From contig CAADYZ010000018.1 of the NCBI GenBank assembly GCA_900753405.1, positions 35,192 through 99,191 on the forward strand: 64,000 nucleotides of DNA, in the 5' to 3' direction. Shown here one piece after another: positions 44,713 to 54,283 of this stretch. Source of the stretch: Campylobacteraceae bacterium. Its GTDB lineage: Bacteria > Campylobacterota > Campylobacteria > Campylobacterales > Campylobacteraceae. The translations under genes were made by a program, and so were the position numbers. A model generated the notes under the pieces. That model saw only the letters and a program-made list of their open reading frames with translations. It was not told where the DNA came from and did no database searches. Within the stretch, counting starts at the first letter, position 1. Each line of letters starts with the position of its first letter.

Positions 44713-46050
44713 ATGGAAAAAGAGTCAGTAACACAAGAGACGCACGCTAAAACTAACTCAAAGAAGCAATACGACCGCACTCACACGCCAGTTGAAGGCT
44801 ATAAAATCGAACAGCTTCGCGCGCTTCCAACGGAGGAGTTAGTGAAGATCGCAAAGCAACTTGGGATCGAAAATTCTATGGAATTCCGCCGCCAAGAGCT
44901 TGCGTTTGAGATCTTGCGGGCGCAGACAAAGCAAGGCGGCTACATCCTCTTCACTGGGATTTTGGAGATCGCGCCTGATGGGTATGGATTTTTGCGTTCG
45001 ATGGACGCGAATTTGAGCGACTCGCGCAATGATACTTATGTAAGTCAAACGCAAATTCGCCGCTTTGCCTTGCGCGTTGGCGACATCATCACAGGTCAGG
45101 TGAGAGAGCCGCGCGAGCAGGAGAAATACTACGCACTACTTAAAATTGAAGCGATCAACTACAAGCCTGTTGATGAAGCGACTAATCGTCCGCTTTTTGA
45201 GAACTTAACGCCGATTTTCCCAACGCAAAAACTGCAACTTGAATACGCCCCACTCAAACTCACAGGGCGGATGCTTGACCTTTTTGTCCCGCTTGGCAAA
45301 GGGCAAAGGGCGCTCATTGTCGCGCCTCCTCGCACGGGTAAAACCGAGCTTTTAAAAGAACTCGCACAAGGCATAAGCAAAAACCATCCAGAAGTCGAGC
45401 TGATCGTGCTGCTCATTGACGAGCGTCCAGAGGAGGTGACGGATATGGAGCGCAGCGTTAAAGGCGAGGTTTTCAGCTCAACCTTCGACCTTCCAGCCTA
45501 CAACCATATCCGCGTTGCAGAACTTGTCATCGAAAAGGCAAAGAGGCTTGTGGAGCAGGGTAAGGATGTTGTCATTTTGCTTGACAGCATTACGCGTCTT
45601 GCGCGGGCTTACAACACCGCAACGCCAAGCTCGGGCAAGGTTTTAAGCGGAGGTGTGGATGCAAACGCACTTCACAAACCAAAACGCTTCTTTGGCGCAG
45701 CAAGAAACATCGAACACGGCGGCTCACTCACCATCATCGCCACCGCACTCATCGACACGGGTTCGAGGATGGATGATGTCATTTTCGAAGAGTTTAAAGG
45801 CACGGGTAACAGCGAGATCATCCTCGACCGCAGCATCAGCGACAGGCGAATTTACCCTGCGATCAACATCATCAAGTCAGGCACGCGAAAAGACGACTTG
45901 CTGCAAAAGCCGCTTGATTTAGGTAAAATTTGGGCGATCCGCAATGCGATCACGACAATGGACGATGTCGAAGCGTTAAAATTCATCTTCACGAAAATGA
46001 CAAAAAGCAGGACAAACGAAGAGTTTTTGATGACGATTCAAGACTCTTAA
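44713..46050 (+). CDS. rho: Transcription termination factor Rho
   Basis: 445 residues. Rho N-terminal domain (IEQLRALPTEELVKIAKQLG), RNA-binding cold-shock fold (GYGFLRSMD), Walker A VAPPRTGKTELLKELA, Walker B VVILLDSITRLARA and the Q-loop region with KVLSGGVDANAL. It is complete and has no insertion in the primary RNA-binding domain. Rho-dependent and hairpin termination thus coexist here. Confidence 0.98.
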   Translation: MEKESVTQETHAKTNSKKQYDRTHTPVEGYKIEQLRALPTEELVKIAKQLGIENSMEFRRQELAFEILRAQTKQGGYILFTGILEIAPDGYGFLRSMDANLSDSRNDTYVSQTQIRRFALRVGDIITGQVREPREQEKYYALLKIEAINYKPVDEATNRPLFENLTPIFPTQKLQLEYAPLKLTGRMLDLFVPLGKGQRALIVAPPRTGKTELLKELAQGISKNHPEVELIVLLIDERPEEVTDMERSVKGEVFSSTFDLPAYNHIRVAELVIEKAKRLVEQGKDVVILLDSITRLARAYNTATPSSGKVLSGGVDANALHKPKRFFGAARNIEHGGSLTIIATALIDTGSRMDDVIFEEFKGTGNSEIILDRSISDRRIYPAINIIKSGTRKDDLLQKPLDLGKIWAIRNAITTMDDVEALKFIFTKMTKSRTNEEFLMTIQDS

Positions 46051-46089
46051 TCAAATTCGGTTTTGACAATTTAACTTAACGGAGAAAAT

Positions 46090-46797
46090 ATGAACAAACG
46101 AGTTTTAGTGAAATTTAGCGGCGAAGCCTTGGCGGGCGGAAATGGCTTTGGGATCGACAATGAGATTTTGAGCTTTATTAGCAACGAGATCAAGTCGCTT
46201 TTGGAGCTTGGCGCACAAGTTGGCATCGTCATCGGCGGTGGCAACTTCATCCGCGGCGTGAGCGCTTCGCAAGACGGGCTGATTAAACGCACGAGCGGAG
46301 ATCATATGGGGATGCTTGCGACTGTGATTAACGCGATCGCGATGCGTGAGGCGTTGGAGCATTTAGGCATCGAAGTGCGCGTGCAAAGTGCGATCAAAAT
46401 GGAAGCCATTTGCGAAACCTTCATTTTAGGGCGCGCAAACAGACATTTAGAAAAAAACCGCGTTGTCATTTTCGCAGCTGGGACGGGAAATCCGTTTTTC
46501 ACAACCGACACCGCCGCGACACTTCGCGCCGTTGAAATCTCAGCAGATATGATCATTAAAGCGACTAAGGTCGATGGAGTTTATGACAAAGACCCAGCTA
46601 AATTTGCAGACGCGGTGCTGCTCGAAAACCTCACTTACGACGAGGCGTTAAAAGACGACATTAAGGTAATGGACGACACTTCGATCGCGCTTGCAAAGGA
46701 TAACAAGTTGCCGATTGTCGTGTGTAATATGTTCAAAAAAGGTAACCTCGCGCGCATCGTCAGCGGGGATTTTAGCAAGTGTTCAGTTGTGAAATAA
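46090..46797 (+). CDS. pyrH: UMP kinase
   Basis: 235 residues. Converts UMP to UDP; amino-acid-kinase fold. N-terminal VLVKFSGEALAG, GIVIGGGNFIRG, RTSGDHMGMLATVINA, GTGNPFFTTDTAA and KVDGVYDKDP are the diagnostic segments. ATG 46090 follows GGAG. It heads the pyrH-rpoZ-rsh order common to this phylum. Confidence 0.98.
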   Translation: MNKRVLVKFSGEALAGGNGFGIDNEILSFISNEIKSLLELGAQVGIVIGGGNFIRGVSASQDGLIKRTSGDHMGMLATVINAIAMREALEHLGIEVRVQSAIKMEAICETFILGRANRHLEKNRVVIFAAGTGNPFFTTDTAATLRAVEISADMIIKATKVDGVYDKDPAKFADAVLLENLTYDEALKDDIKVMDDTSIALAKDNKLPIVVCNMFKKGNLARIVSGDFSKCSVVK

Positions 46798-46816
46798 CTC
46801 ACTAGAAAGGAAGAAA

Positions 46817-47047
46817 ATGTTTAGACTTGAAGAGATTGGCGCGCGAGCGTTGAAGTTGGTTGGGGATGATAGATTTAAGCTTTCACTGCTTGTTTCAAAA
46901 CGGGCAAATCAGCTCGCAAACGGGCAAGAGCCGCTCATTAGCGTGGAGGATTATTTTGACAATGTAGTCACCGCAAAGCCCGCAGACATCGCACTTGTTG
47001 AGGTGGCAGAGGGCAAAGTTACACTTACTTCGATTTCGCAAAAGTAG
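46817..47047 (+). CDS. rpoZ: RNA polymerase omega subunit
   Basis: 76 residues, normal for the campylobacterial omega. VSKRANQLANG matches the conserved (A/V)-x-R-A-x-Q-L helix that contacts beta-prime. It lies 19 bp after pyrH with ribosome-binding site GAAAGGAAG, and upstream of the ppGpp enzyme rsh as in many bacteria. Confidence 0.93.
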   Translation: MFRLEEIGARALKLVGDDRFKLSLLVSKRANQLANGQEPLISVEDYFDNVVTAKPADIALVEVAEGKVTLTSISQK

Positions 47048-47050
47048 TCG

Positions 47051-47082
47051 AATTGTCAAAATCAAATTTGGTTTTGACAATT
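47051..47082. terminator. 32-bp near-perfect palindrome after rpoZ
   Basis: AATTGTCAAAATCAAA pairs with TTTGGTTTTGACAATT with one wobble and no loop, followed by TTTTG. It is the longest full-length example of the RAATTYG repeat family and separates rpoZ from rsh. Confidence 0.65.
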
Positions 47083-47138
47083 TTGTAAAACGAAGCTAGC
47101 ACGCGCGCAACGAAGCTGGCTTAAAATGGAGAGTTAAA

Positions 47139-49307
47139 GTGCAAGAAGAAAACGCGTTTGCCCTGCAATCCCTGCTTGACGAGGCGGCAAAAGTCCATAC
47201 CATCGAGGCGGCAAAAGACCTGCTTTACTCGGTCGCAAAACCGACTGGGATCTTGCTAAAAGCGGTGGATTTTTGCGTTACAAGCCACGAAGGGCAGTTT
47301 CGCAAAAGCGGCGATCCGTATGCGATGCATCCGATTTTAGTTTGTGCCTTTGTCGCCTACTTTGGCGGGGACGAGGCGATGCTCTTAGCGGCGTTGCTTC
47401 ACGATGTGGTTGAAGACACGCAGTGCGACGAAGAGGAGCTTAAATTCGAATTTGGCGAAGAGGTCGAGCTTTTGGTGCGTGGGATGACTAAAATTTCGTC
47501 CGTGCGAGCAAGCGAGCTTGCAACGGCGGAGTCAAACGAGCGGCTTGCGACTTCGGCGCTTTCTTTCCGTAAAATGTTGCTTGTGAGCATCGAGGATGTC
47601 CGCGTGCTTGTCATCAAGCTTTGCGACAGGCTGCATAATATGCTCACACTTGACGCGCTCAATCCGCAAAAGCAAAAACGCATCGCCGAAGAGACTTTGA
47701 TGGTTTATGCGCCGATCGCGCACCGACTTGGCATCTCGCAGATCAAAAATCAGCTTGAAGATATGAGTTTTTCTTATGTTTTGCCGCAAGAATACGCTAA
47801 AATAGACGACTTTTTGACAAGCCACCAGCAACAACTCATCCTCAAACTCAACGCTTTTAGCCAAAAAGTTAGTGACAAATTAGAGCTTTACGGCTTTGAC
47901 GAAGGCAGTTTTGAAATTCAAAAACGGGTTAAACACCGCTACTCGATCTTTTTAAAAATGCAGCGAAAAGGGGTTGGTCTTGACGAGGTTTTAGACCTTT
48001 TGGCGATCCGCATCATTGTCAAAAACCCGCAGGATTGTTACGCGGTTTTGGGAATTTTGCACACAAATTTCAAGCCGTTGATCGCGCGTTTTAAGGACTA
48101 CATCGCCTTGCCAAAGCAAAATGGCTACCAAACCATCCACACGACCATTTTTGAAAACAAGACGATCATCGAAGCGCAAATCCGCACGCTGAATATGCAC
48201 AAAACCGCAGAATACGGCGTGGCAGCGCACTGGAAATACAAACACTCAAACCTTGTCGCACCAAAGCTCGACTGGCTTAGCGACATCAAAGAAAAAGACG
48301 ACAGCGGCGCGGCGGCTGAGGATGTGTATCAACTCGCAAAAGACAGCCTTTATGTCGAAGACATCGCAGTTTATTCGCCAAAGGGCGGAATTTTTACATT
48401 GCCGCGCGGGGCGACTACGCTTGATTACGCTTACGAAATTCACAGCGAAGTAGGGCTTCACGCAAAAGAGGCGTATGTGAATAAAATTAAAGTTCCGCTT
48501 TTAACCGAGCTAAAAAACGGAGACATCGTGCATATCATCACAGGTGAGACGCTTCACTGCCGTGCTTCGTGGATCAACTCGGTCAAAACTGGTAAGGCAA
48601 AGGCGACCATTCGAGAATACAGCCGCACGAAGATCAAAGAGCTAAACCTAGTCATCGCCTACAAAATTCTTGCAAGCATTTTTGACGCAAGCGAAGAGCG
48701 AGTCCGCGTTTGGGTCGAGGAGGAAAATTTAACCAAAAAAATCTCTCAAATCGCCACCAACTCCGTCTTGCTTGTCGAAAGCGTGAATATGCTAAAAAAA
48801 CATTGCAAGCGGTTTTTCTCAAATTTTGAGATCAAAAAGCAAAAATTCGACAACATCGTGGTCTATTCAAACCATAAAGTTAGTGCGGTTGAGTTTGACT
48901 ACTGCTGCAATTCAAAACGCGGGGACGACATTTTGGGTTTTAGAGACTCGCACCGCGTCATCGTGCATAACAAGCTTTGCGAGCGTGCGGCGAAGTTGAT
49001 TAACGAAGGGCGGGAGATGATTTTTGTGAAATGGACGCGAAACGCTCCGCTTCGCTACCAGCTCATCGTCAGCATCGAAAACAGGCGCGGAAGTTTGGCT
49101 GAGCTACTAGCCTTTTTGGCAAAACTTGGCGTGGATGTTGCGACAATTAAGCTTGGCGGAGACGAAGAGGGCGGACTTGCGGACTTTTTTGAGATGACGA
49201 TAGAAATCAACGAAAATTTAGACCTGCAAGAGATCCGCAAGAAGATAGAAAATCGTTATAATGTAGCCGAATTTAAGTCGGTTGCTGACGCGTATAATCA
49301 AATTTGA
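47139..49307 (+). CDS. spoT: Bifunctional (p)ppGpp synthetase/hydrolase, RelA/SpoT homologue
   Basis: 722 residues. HD hydrolase (LLHDVVEDTQCDEEE), synthetase (ISIFLK-type region followed by NGYQTIHTTIF), TGS domain (AVYSPKGGIFTLPRGATTLDYA), and a C-terminal ACT domain (RGSLAELLAFLAKL). It is probably the only long Rsh, and should both make and degrade the alarmone. GTG 47139 is the start (GGAGAG upstream). The final residues NQI and the TGA stop are provided by a dispersed repeat (AATCAAATTTGATTTTGAC). Confidence 0.96.
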   Translation: MQEENAFALQSLLDEAAKVHTIEAAKDLLYSVAKPTGILLKAVDFCVTSHEGQFRKSGDPYAMHPILVCAFVAYFGGDEAMLLAALLHDVVEDTQCDEEELKFEFGEEVELLVRGMTKISSVRASELATAESNERLATSALSFRKMLLVSIEDVRVLVIKLCDRLHNMLTLDALNPQKQKRIAEETLMVYAPIAHRLGISQIKNQLEDMSFSYVLPQEYAKIDDFLTSHQQQLILKLNAFSQKVSDKLELYGFDEGSFEIQKRVKHRYSIFLKMQRKGVGLDEVLDLLAIRIIVKNPQDCYAVLGILHTNFKPLIARFKDYIALPKQNGYQTIHTTIFENKTIIEAQIRTLNMHKTAEYGVAAHWKYKHSNLVAPKLDWLSDIKEKDDSGAAAEDVYQLAKDSLYVEDIAVYSPKGGIFTLPRGATTLDYAYEIHSEVGLHAKEAYVNKIKVPLLTELKNGDIVHIITGETLHCRASWINSVKTGKAKATIREYSRTKIKELNLVIAYKILASIFDASEERVRVWVEEENLTKKISQIATNSVLLVESVNMLKKHCKRFFSNFEIKKQKFDNIVVYSNHKVSAVEFDYCCNSKRGDDILGFRDSHRVIVHNKLCERAAKLINEGREMIFVKWTRNAPLRYQLIVSIENRRGSLAELLAFLAKLGVDVATIKLGGDEEGGLADFFEMTIEINENLDLQEIRKKIENRYNVAEFKSVADAYNQI

Positions 49308-49332
49308 TTTTGACATTTTAAAAGGAAGTAAG

Positions 49333-50772
49333 ATGCGAAAAATTGGCGAAGAATGTGGCGTTTTTGGTGCGTTTAGCAAGACTAAGTCCGACCTCGCAAG
49401 GCTTGGTTACTACGGGCTTTTTGCCTTGCAGCACAGAGGACAGGAGGCGGCTGGAATTTGCGTTTGTGCTGACGGCGTGATGCAGACGCATAAGGCAGAC
49501 GGGCTTGTTGGGGATGTTTTCACGCCGCAGGTTTTAAACTCGTTTAAAGAGGCGCAAATCGTAGTCGGGCATGTTCGCTACTCGACAACTGGGGATAAAT
49601 GTTCTCAAAACGCGCAACCCATTGTCGTGACGCACAAAGCAGGCGCGCTCGCCATCGCCCACAACGGCAACTTAACCAACTACAAGACCCTCCGTGCTCA
49701 GCTTGAAAGCACAGGGGCGATCTTCCACACGACAAGCGACACGGAGATCATCAGCTACATCATTACGCGCGAGCGGCTTACCGCGCCTAGTTTGGAGCTT
49801 GCGGTTGCGCGGACGATGGGGCAGATCGAAGGGGCGTATTGTTTAGTTGTGATGAATGAAAGCAAGCTCATTGCCGTGCGTGACCCTCACGGCTACCGCC
49901 CGCTTTGTTACGGCGTGATCGAGCAAGAGGAGGCGAGCGAGGCGAATTTGCAAAAACCAAATTTGATTTTAGCAGGGCAGACGCAGCCTTCAAATTCGAG
50001 CAAAATCTACATTGTCGCGAGCGAAACTGCCGCACTTGACGCCGTTGGCGCAAAATTTGTCCGCGACATCGAGCCGGGCGAGATGGTGACTTTTTGCGGG
50101 GATGAGGTGGTGAGCAACACAGAGTTTTGCAACACCGCCGAGCGCAAAACCTGCGCCTTTGAGTTCATCTACTTTGCTAGACCAGACAGCGTGATTGACG
50201 GCGTGAGCGTGCATAACGCGCGCATCAAAGCAGGAGAAATTCTAGCCGTCCGTCACCCAGCCCAAGCCGACATCGTCATCGGCGTCCCAGACAGCGGTTT
50301 AGAAGGGGCGATGGGCTATGCAAACAAGAGCGGACTTCCGCTTGAATTTGGTTTTTTGAAAAACCGCTACATCGGCAGAACTTTCATCAGCCCCGGACAG
50401 AGCAGCCGCGAAAACCTCGTCAGCATCAAACTCAACGCCATCAGCGCAGTAGTCGAAGGCAAGCGACTTGTGGTGATAGACGATTCGATCGTGCGTGGGA
50501 CGACAAGTCGCAAGACGATCCAACTGCTTCGCCACGCGGGTGCGGCGCAAATTCATATGCGGATCACCGCGCCGCAGTTTGTCAGCCCGTGTTTTTGGGG
50601 AGTGGATATCGCCAGCAGAGAGCATCTCATCTCGTGTCGTTACAACTTAGAGGAGATTGCAAAATTCATCGGCGTGGATTCGCTTGGGTTTTTGGAGATT
50701 GAGGATTTGGAAGTGCTTTGTGGCGGCTTGGGGCATTGTGCGAAGTGCTTTGAGCGGGATTGGCAACTTTAA
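49333..50772 (+). CDS. purF: Amidophosphoribosyltransferase
   Basis: 479 residues, first committed step of purine synthesis. The N-terminal nucleophile is Cys8 in EECGVFGAF after a seven-residue propeptide, which would be cleaved. The glutaminase (HNGNLTNY) is followed by a type I PRPP-binding site (VVIDDSIVRGTTSRK). C-terminal cysteines in SPCFWG and LCGGLGHCAKCF suggest a Bacillus-type [4Fe-4S] enzyme. ATG 49333 has AAAGGAAG; the upstream frame is repeat DNA. A repeat at 49947-49974 is translated as NLQKPNLILAG. Confidence 0.97.
   Translation: MRKIGEECGVFGAFSKTKSDLARLGYYGLFALQHRGQEAAGICVCADGVMQTHKADGLVGDVFTPQVLNSFKEAQIVVGHVRYSTTGDKCSQNAQPIVVTHKAGALAIAHNGNLTNYKTLRAQLESTGAIFHTTSDTEIISYIITRERLTAPSLELAVARTMGQIEGAYCLVVMNESKLIAVRDPHGYRPLCYGVIEQEEASEANLQKPNLILAGQTQPSNSSKIYIVASETAALDAVGAKFVRDIEPGEMVTFCGDEVVSNTEFCNTAERKTCAFEFIYFARPDSVIDGVSVHNARIKAGEILAVRHPAQADIVIGVPDSGLEGAMGYANKSGLPLEFGFLKNRYIGRTFISPGQSSRENLVSIKLNAISAVVEGKRLVVIDDSIVRGTTSRKTIQLLRHAGAAQIHMRITAPQFVSPCFWGVDIASREHLISCRYNLEEIAKFIGVDSLGFLEIEDLEVLCGGLGHCAKCFERDWQL
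49947..49974. repeat. Dispersed repeat translated within purF
   Basis: TTTGCAAAAACCAAATTTGA and the following TTTTAGCA sit between the glutaminase and PRTase domains and encode LQKPNLILA. It is followed by a second half-copy (AAATTCGAGC) at 49991. Confidence 0.8.
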
Positions 50773-50785
50773 AAAAGGAGAAAAA

Positions 50786-51820
50786 ATGCGTGATGCGTAT
50801 AAAAACAGCGGCGTGGATGTCGAGGCGGGTTATGAGGTCGTTGAGAGGATCAAATCTCACGCTACAAGAAGCAAAATTGGCGGTGTGATGGGCGGTTTGG
50901 GCGGCTTTGGCGCGCTTTTTGACCTTAATGCGGTCGGCGCGTTTAAAGAGCCGGTTTTAGTCAGCGGTACGGACGGAGTTGGCACAAAGTTAAAGCTTGC
51001 CTTTTTGCTTGACAAACACGACACAGTCGGCATCGACTGTGTGGCAATGTGTGTGAATGATGTTGTGTGTGGCGGAGCAAAACCGCTCTTTTTTCTTGAC
51101 TACATCGCCGTTGGCAAAAACATCCCAACGCAGATCGAGTCGATCGTCAAAGGCATCGCAGACGGCTGCGTGAGCGCGGGGTGCGCCTTAACGGGCGGCG
51201 AGACGGCGGAGATGCCCGGGTTTTACGCTGAGGGCGAGTATGATGTCGCTGGTTTTTGCGTGGGCGTTGTGGAAAAAAGCCGAATTCTCTCACCGAAAAA
51301 TGTCACCGAAGGAGACGCTGTTTTAGCCCTGCCTTCAAGTGGCGCGCACAGCAACGGCTTTTCTTTGATTCGCCGAATTTTTGAGCTAAACGGCGAGGCA
51401 AACAAAGCGCGAGAAAATCTCGCTCAAAGACCGCAAATTCTAGGCGGACGAAGCATCGGCGAGGCGCTTTTAGAGCCTACGAAAATTTATGTTAAAGAGG
51501 TTTTGACGCTGTTTGAGGCGGGAATTTTAAAGAGTGCCGCCCACATCACCGGCGGCGGATTTTTTGAAAATATCCCACGCGCGTTGCCTGAGAATTTGGG
51601 TGTGAAAATCGAGCTTGGCAAAGTAAAAACTCTGCCAATTTTCACCCTTTTGCAAGAGCGCTCAAATCTCGCAACAAAGGAGATGTACGCGACTTTTAAT
51701 ATGGGTGTGGCGATGAGTTTGATCGTCTCGAAAAAAGACCTTGACACCGTACTTTCTCTTCTGCCGCAAGCCTATGTCATCGGCGAAGTTGTCGCTAGCA
51801 GCGGCGTGCATTTGGTTTAG
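50786..51820 (+). CDS. purM: Phosphoribosylaminoimidazole (AIR) synthetase
   Basis: 344 residues, fifth step of purine synthesis, ATP-dependent ring closure. Diagnostic stretches: SGTDGVGTKLKLAF, CVNDVVCGGAKPLFFLDY, GGETAEMPGFY, LPSSGAHSNGFSL and HITGGGFFENIPR. ATG 50786 follows AAAAAAGGAG 13 bp after purF. A longer frame overlapping purF is rejected. Confidence 0.97.
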   Translation: MRDAYKNSGVDVEAGYEVVERIKSHATRSKIGGVMGGLGGFGALFDLNAVGAFKEPVLVSGTDGVGTKLKLAFLLDKHDTVGIDCVAMCVNDVVCGGAKPLFFLDYIAVGKNIPTQIESIVKGIADGCVSAGCALTGGETAEMPGFYAEGEYDVAGFCVGVVEKSRILSPKNVTEGDAVLALPSSGAHSNGFSLIRRIFELNGEANKARENLAQRPQILGGRSIGEALLEPTKIYVKEVLTLFEAGILKSAAHITGGGFFENIPRALPENLGVKIELGKVKTLPIFTLLQERSNLATKEMYATFNMGVAMSLIVSKKDLDTVLSLLPQAYVIGEVVASSGVHLV

Positions 51821-51829
51821 GAGTGTAAA

Positions 51830-52438
51830 ATGTCGTGTTTGCAAAAGAGGGTTAAAAATGTCGCCGTTTTGATTAGCGGTGGCGGGACAAACTTGCAAGC
51901 TTTGCTCGACTTTGAGGCAAAAGGCGGCTTAAAAGGCGGTAAAATCGCCCTTGTTGTCAGCTCAAAAAGTGACGCTTACGGCTTGGTTAGGGCGCAAAAC
52001 GCGGGCGTGAAAACGGCAGTTGTTGCCAAAAAGGGAGTCGAGTTAAGCCAGTTTGAAGCCTCGCTTTTAAGCTTACTTAAAGAAAATGAGATTGACGCGG
52101 TGGTTTTGGCGGGCTTTTTGGTCATCCTCTCGCCTGAGTTTGTCGCAAATTTCAAAAACAAGATCATCAACATCCACCCTTCGCTCCTGCCAAGCTTTGG
52201 TGGCGAAGGGTTTTACGGACTCAGGGTGCATCAAGCCGTTTTAGACAGCGGCGTGAAGGTTACAGGAGCGACCGCGCACATCGTCAGTGGCGAGGTGGAT
52301 CGCGGGGAGATTTTGGTGCAAAAAGCCGTTGATGTCAAAGAGGGCGACACGCCGCAAAGCCTGCAATTACGCGTGATGCAAGAGGCGGAATGGGTGATTT
52401 TGCCTGAGGCGTTAAACCTCATTTTAAGCAAAGATTAA
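51830..52438 (+). CDS. purN: Phosphoribosylglycinamide formyltransferase
   Basis: 202 residues. 10-formyl-THF-dependent third step of purine synthesis. VLISGGGTNLQAL at the N-terminus (phosphate loop), NIHPSLLPSFGG with catalytic Asn-His, and the Asp in SGEVDRGEIL. AGGAG at 51819-51823 supports the ATG. It completes a purF-purM-purN run whose products act near each other in one pathway; folate from FolP feeds this step. Confidence 0.96.
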   Translation: MSCLQKRVKNVAVLISGGGTNLQALLDFEAKGGLKGGKIALVVSSKSDAYGLVRAQNAGVKTAVVAKKGVELSQFEASLLSLLKENEIDAVVLAGFLVILSPEFVANFKNKIINIHPSLLPSFGGEGFYGLRVHQAVLDSGVKVTGATAHIVSGEVDRGEILVQKAVDVKEGDTPQSLQLRVMQEAEWVILPEALNLILSKD

Positions 52439-52445
52439 CGCAAAT

Positions 52446-52530
52446 TGTTAAAGTCAAATTTGGTTTTCGCAAAATTGTCAATTTTAAATTTAGTTTTGCA
52501 GTTTTGTTAAAACCGAATTTGACTTTAACA
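52446..52530. repeat. Inverted pair of dispersed repeats after purN
   Basis: A 22-nt arm at 52446-52467 (TGTTAAAGTCAAATTTGG plus TTTT) pairs with 52509-52530 with one wobble. The 41-nt loop contains further half-sites. It may terminate the pur transcript. Confidence 0.6.
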
Positions 52531-52843
52531 AAACTATCAATTTCAAATTTGATGTCGCGGCTTGTTAAACCAAATTTGCTTTTTGCAAAATTCTCAATTT
52601 TAAATTTGATTTCGCATTTTACAAACGGCGGATTTTGACCAAATGACGCCCTATTTGCCGCCTCACAAACCACCTCATAAACCGCCGCCAAACCCGCAAA
52701 CCGCCACGCCAAATTTGCCAAAACAGAATTTGAATTTTCACATTTAGTTTCATCGTTTAAGAGTAATTTAAATTAAATTTACTTTCTTGCGAAAAATGTT
52801 ACATTTTGTAACACAAATTCCGAAATTTTTTGTTACTTTGCCT

Positions 52844-52849
52844 TAAAAT
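52844..52849 (+). promoter_or_regulatory. -10 box of the DASS transporter gene
   Basis: TAAAAT (in CCTTAAAATATAGC) lies 58 bp before ATG 52907. AAGGAG at 52896-52901 is the ribosome-binding site. Confidence 0.4.
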
Positions 52850-52906
52850 ATAGCAAAAATCCTCATCTTTGACTAGAATTAAGCAATTTTTACACAAGGA
52901 GAATTG

Positions 52907-54274
52907 ATGTCTAAAAACACACTGATTGTCTTAGCTGACATTGCGTTGTTTTTTATTTTACTTAATGTTTTGCCGTTTGAGCAAAAGGTCACGCAGGGGT
53001 TTGCCATTTTGGTTTTTGTTGGCGTTTTGTGGCTGACTGAGGCGGTGCATACGACTATTACGGCGATTTTGATCCCGATTTTAGCCGCGGTTACGGGGTT
53101 GATGACGACAAAAGCCTCGCTTTTTGGCTTTGCTGACCCTACGATCTTCCTCTTTTTCGGCGGTTTTGCGCTCTCAGCAGCGATGCACCACCAGCAGCTT
53201 GATAAAATCATCGCCCAACGCATCCTCGTTCTAGCGGGCGGCAACTTCGCGCTCGCGGTTTTATACCTCTTTTCGACAACGGCGTTTTTGTCGATGTGGA
53301 TGAGTAACACCGCAACGGCGGCGATGATGTTGCCACTTACGATTGGTATGCTTTCGCAAATTGACCAAAGCAAAAACTTGACGCTTTATCCGTTTGTCCT
53401 TTTAGGCATCGCATACAGCGCAAGCATCGGCGGTATGGGCACTCTTGTTGGCACACCACCAAACGCCATTGTCGCTGCAAACCTTAATATCAGCTTTGCC
53501 GAGTGGCTAAAATACGGCATTCCGATGGTTGTGATTTTGATGCCGTTGATGATTGGTGTTTTGTATTTCATCCTAAAACCAAACCTTAATCACAAAATCA
53601 ACATCGACATTCAAGACAAGCTTGAAATGACTCCGCAGAGGTGGCTAACACTTGGGATTTTTGCCTTCATCGCCGTCTGTTGGATCTTCTCAAACCAGCT
53701 CAACCCGATCATCTCGTCGCTTCTTGGACTTCCGAAGAAAATCGGCGCGTTTGACAGCGTCATCGCCATCTTCGCTGCGGTTTTAGTCTGCACCTTGAAA
53801 GTGGTAAATTGGAAACAAGTTCAAGACAATACCGACTGGGGCGTGTTAATGCTTTTTGGCGGCGGTATCACCCTTAGCGTCTTGCTCAAAGACTCAGGGG
53901 CGAGTAAAGTTATGGCGGACGCGGTCATCTCGCTGGTTCAAGGCGGACACATCTTCTTAATCGGGCTTGTCGTGGCGTTTTTCATCGTCTTCTTAACAGA
54001 ATTCACCTCAAACACCGCCTCAGCCGCGCTTTTGGTCCCGCTTTTCATCTCGATCGCCGAGTCGCTTGGCGCGCCACCACTAGGTCTCGCACTCATCATC
54101 GGCATCGGTGCAAGTTGCGCGTTTATGCTTCCAGTGGCAACTCCACCAAATGCGCTCGTTTTTGGCACAGGGCGTATCAAACAAGCCCAAATGGTCAAAG
54201 TAGGCATCTGGCTTAACATCTTCTGCGCGATCATCATCGCCTCAATCGCCTACTTCTTCTGGCTACAACACTAG
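52907..54274 (+). CDS. DASS/SLC13-family anion:sodium symporter
   Basis: 455 residues with about eleven membrane segments. The two SNT motifs of the family are present: WMSNTATAAMMLPL in the first half and EFTSNTASAALLVPLF in the second, each followed by proline-rich turns (VGTPPNAIVAA, VATPPNALVFG). Members import C4-dicarboxylates, citrate or sulfate. I favour dicarboxylate because it is common in this phylum, but the sequence does not decide. A TTG codon directly before the ATG is not used. Confidence 0.9.
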   Translation: MSKNTLIVLADIALFFILLNVLPFEQKVTQGFAILVFVGVLWLTEAVHTTITAILIPILAAVTGLMTTKASLFGFADPTIFLFFGGFALSAAMHHQQLDKIIAQRILVLAGGNFALAVLYLFSTTAFLSMWMSNTATAAMMLPLTIGMLSQIDQSKNLTLYPFVLLGIAYSASIGGMGTLVGTPPNAIVAANLNISFAEWLKYGIPMVVILMPLMIGVLYFILKPNLNHKINIDIQDKLEMTPQRWLTLGIFAFIAVCWIFSNQLNPIISSLLGLPKKIGAFDSVIAIFAAVLVCTLKVVNWKQVQDNTDWGVLMLFGGGITLSVLLKDSGASKVMADAVISLVQGGHIFLIGLVVAFFIVFLTEFTSNTASAALLVPLFISIAESLGAPPLGLALIIGIGASCAFMLPVATPPNALVFGTGRIKQAQMVKVGIWLNIFCAIIIASIAYFFWLQH

Positions 54275-54283
54275 CCAAAAGGC

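Larger units (their letters stand above)
52439..52906. other. 468-bp spacer packed with dispersed repeats
   Basis: At least eight RAATTYG half-sites lie between 52441 and 52740, including one long inverted pair. The last ~150 bp is A/T-rich promoter DNA. No coding potential is seen. Confidence 0.65.

Noticed and set aside
50657..50785. N-terminal extension of PurM overlapping purF
   Set aside because: AAAAAAGGAG directly precedes ATG 50786, and the extension is only the shadow of purF.
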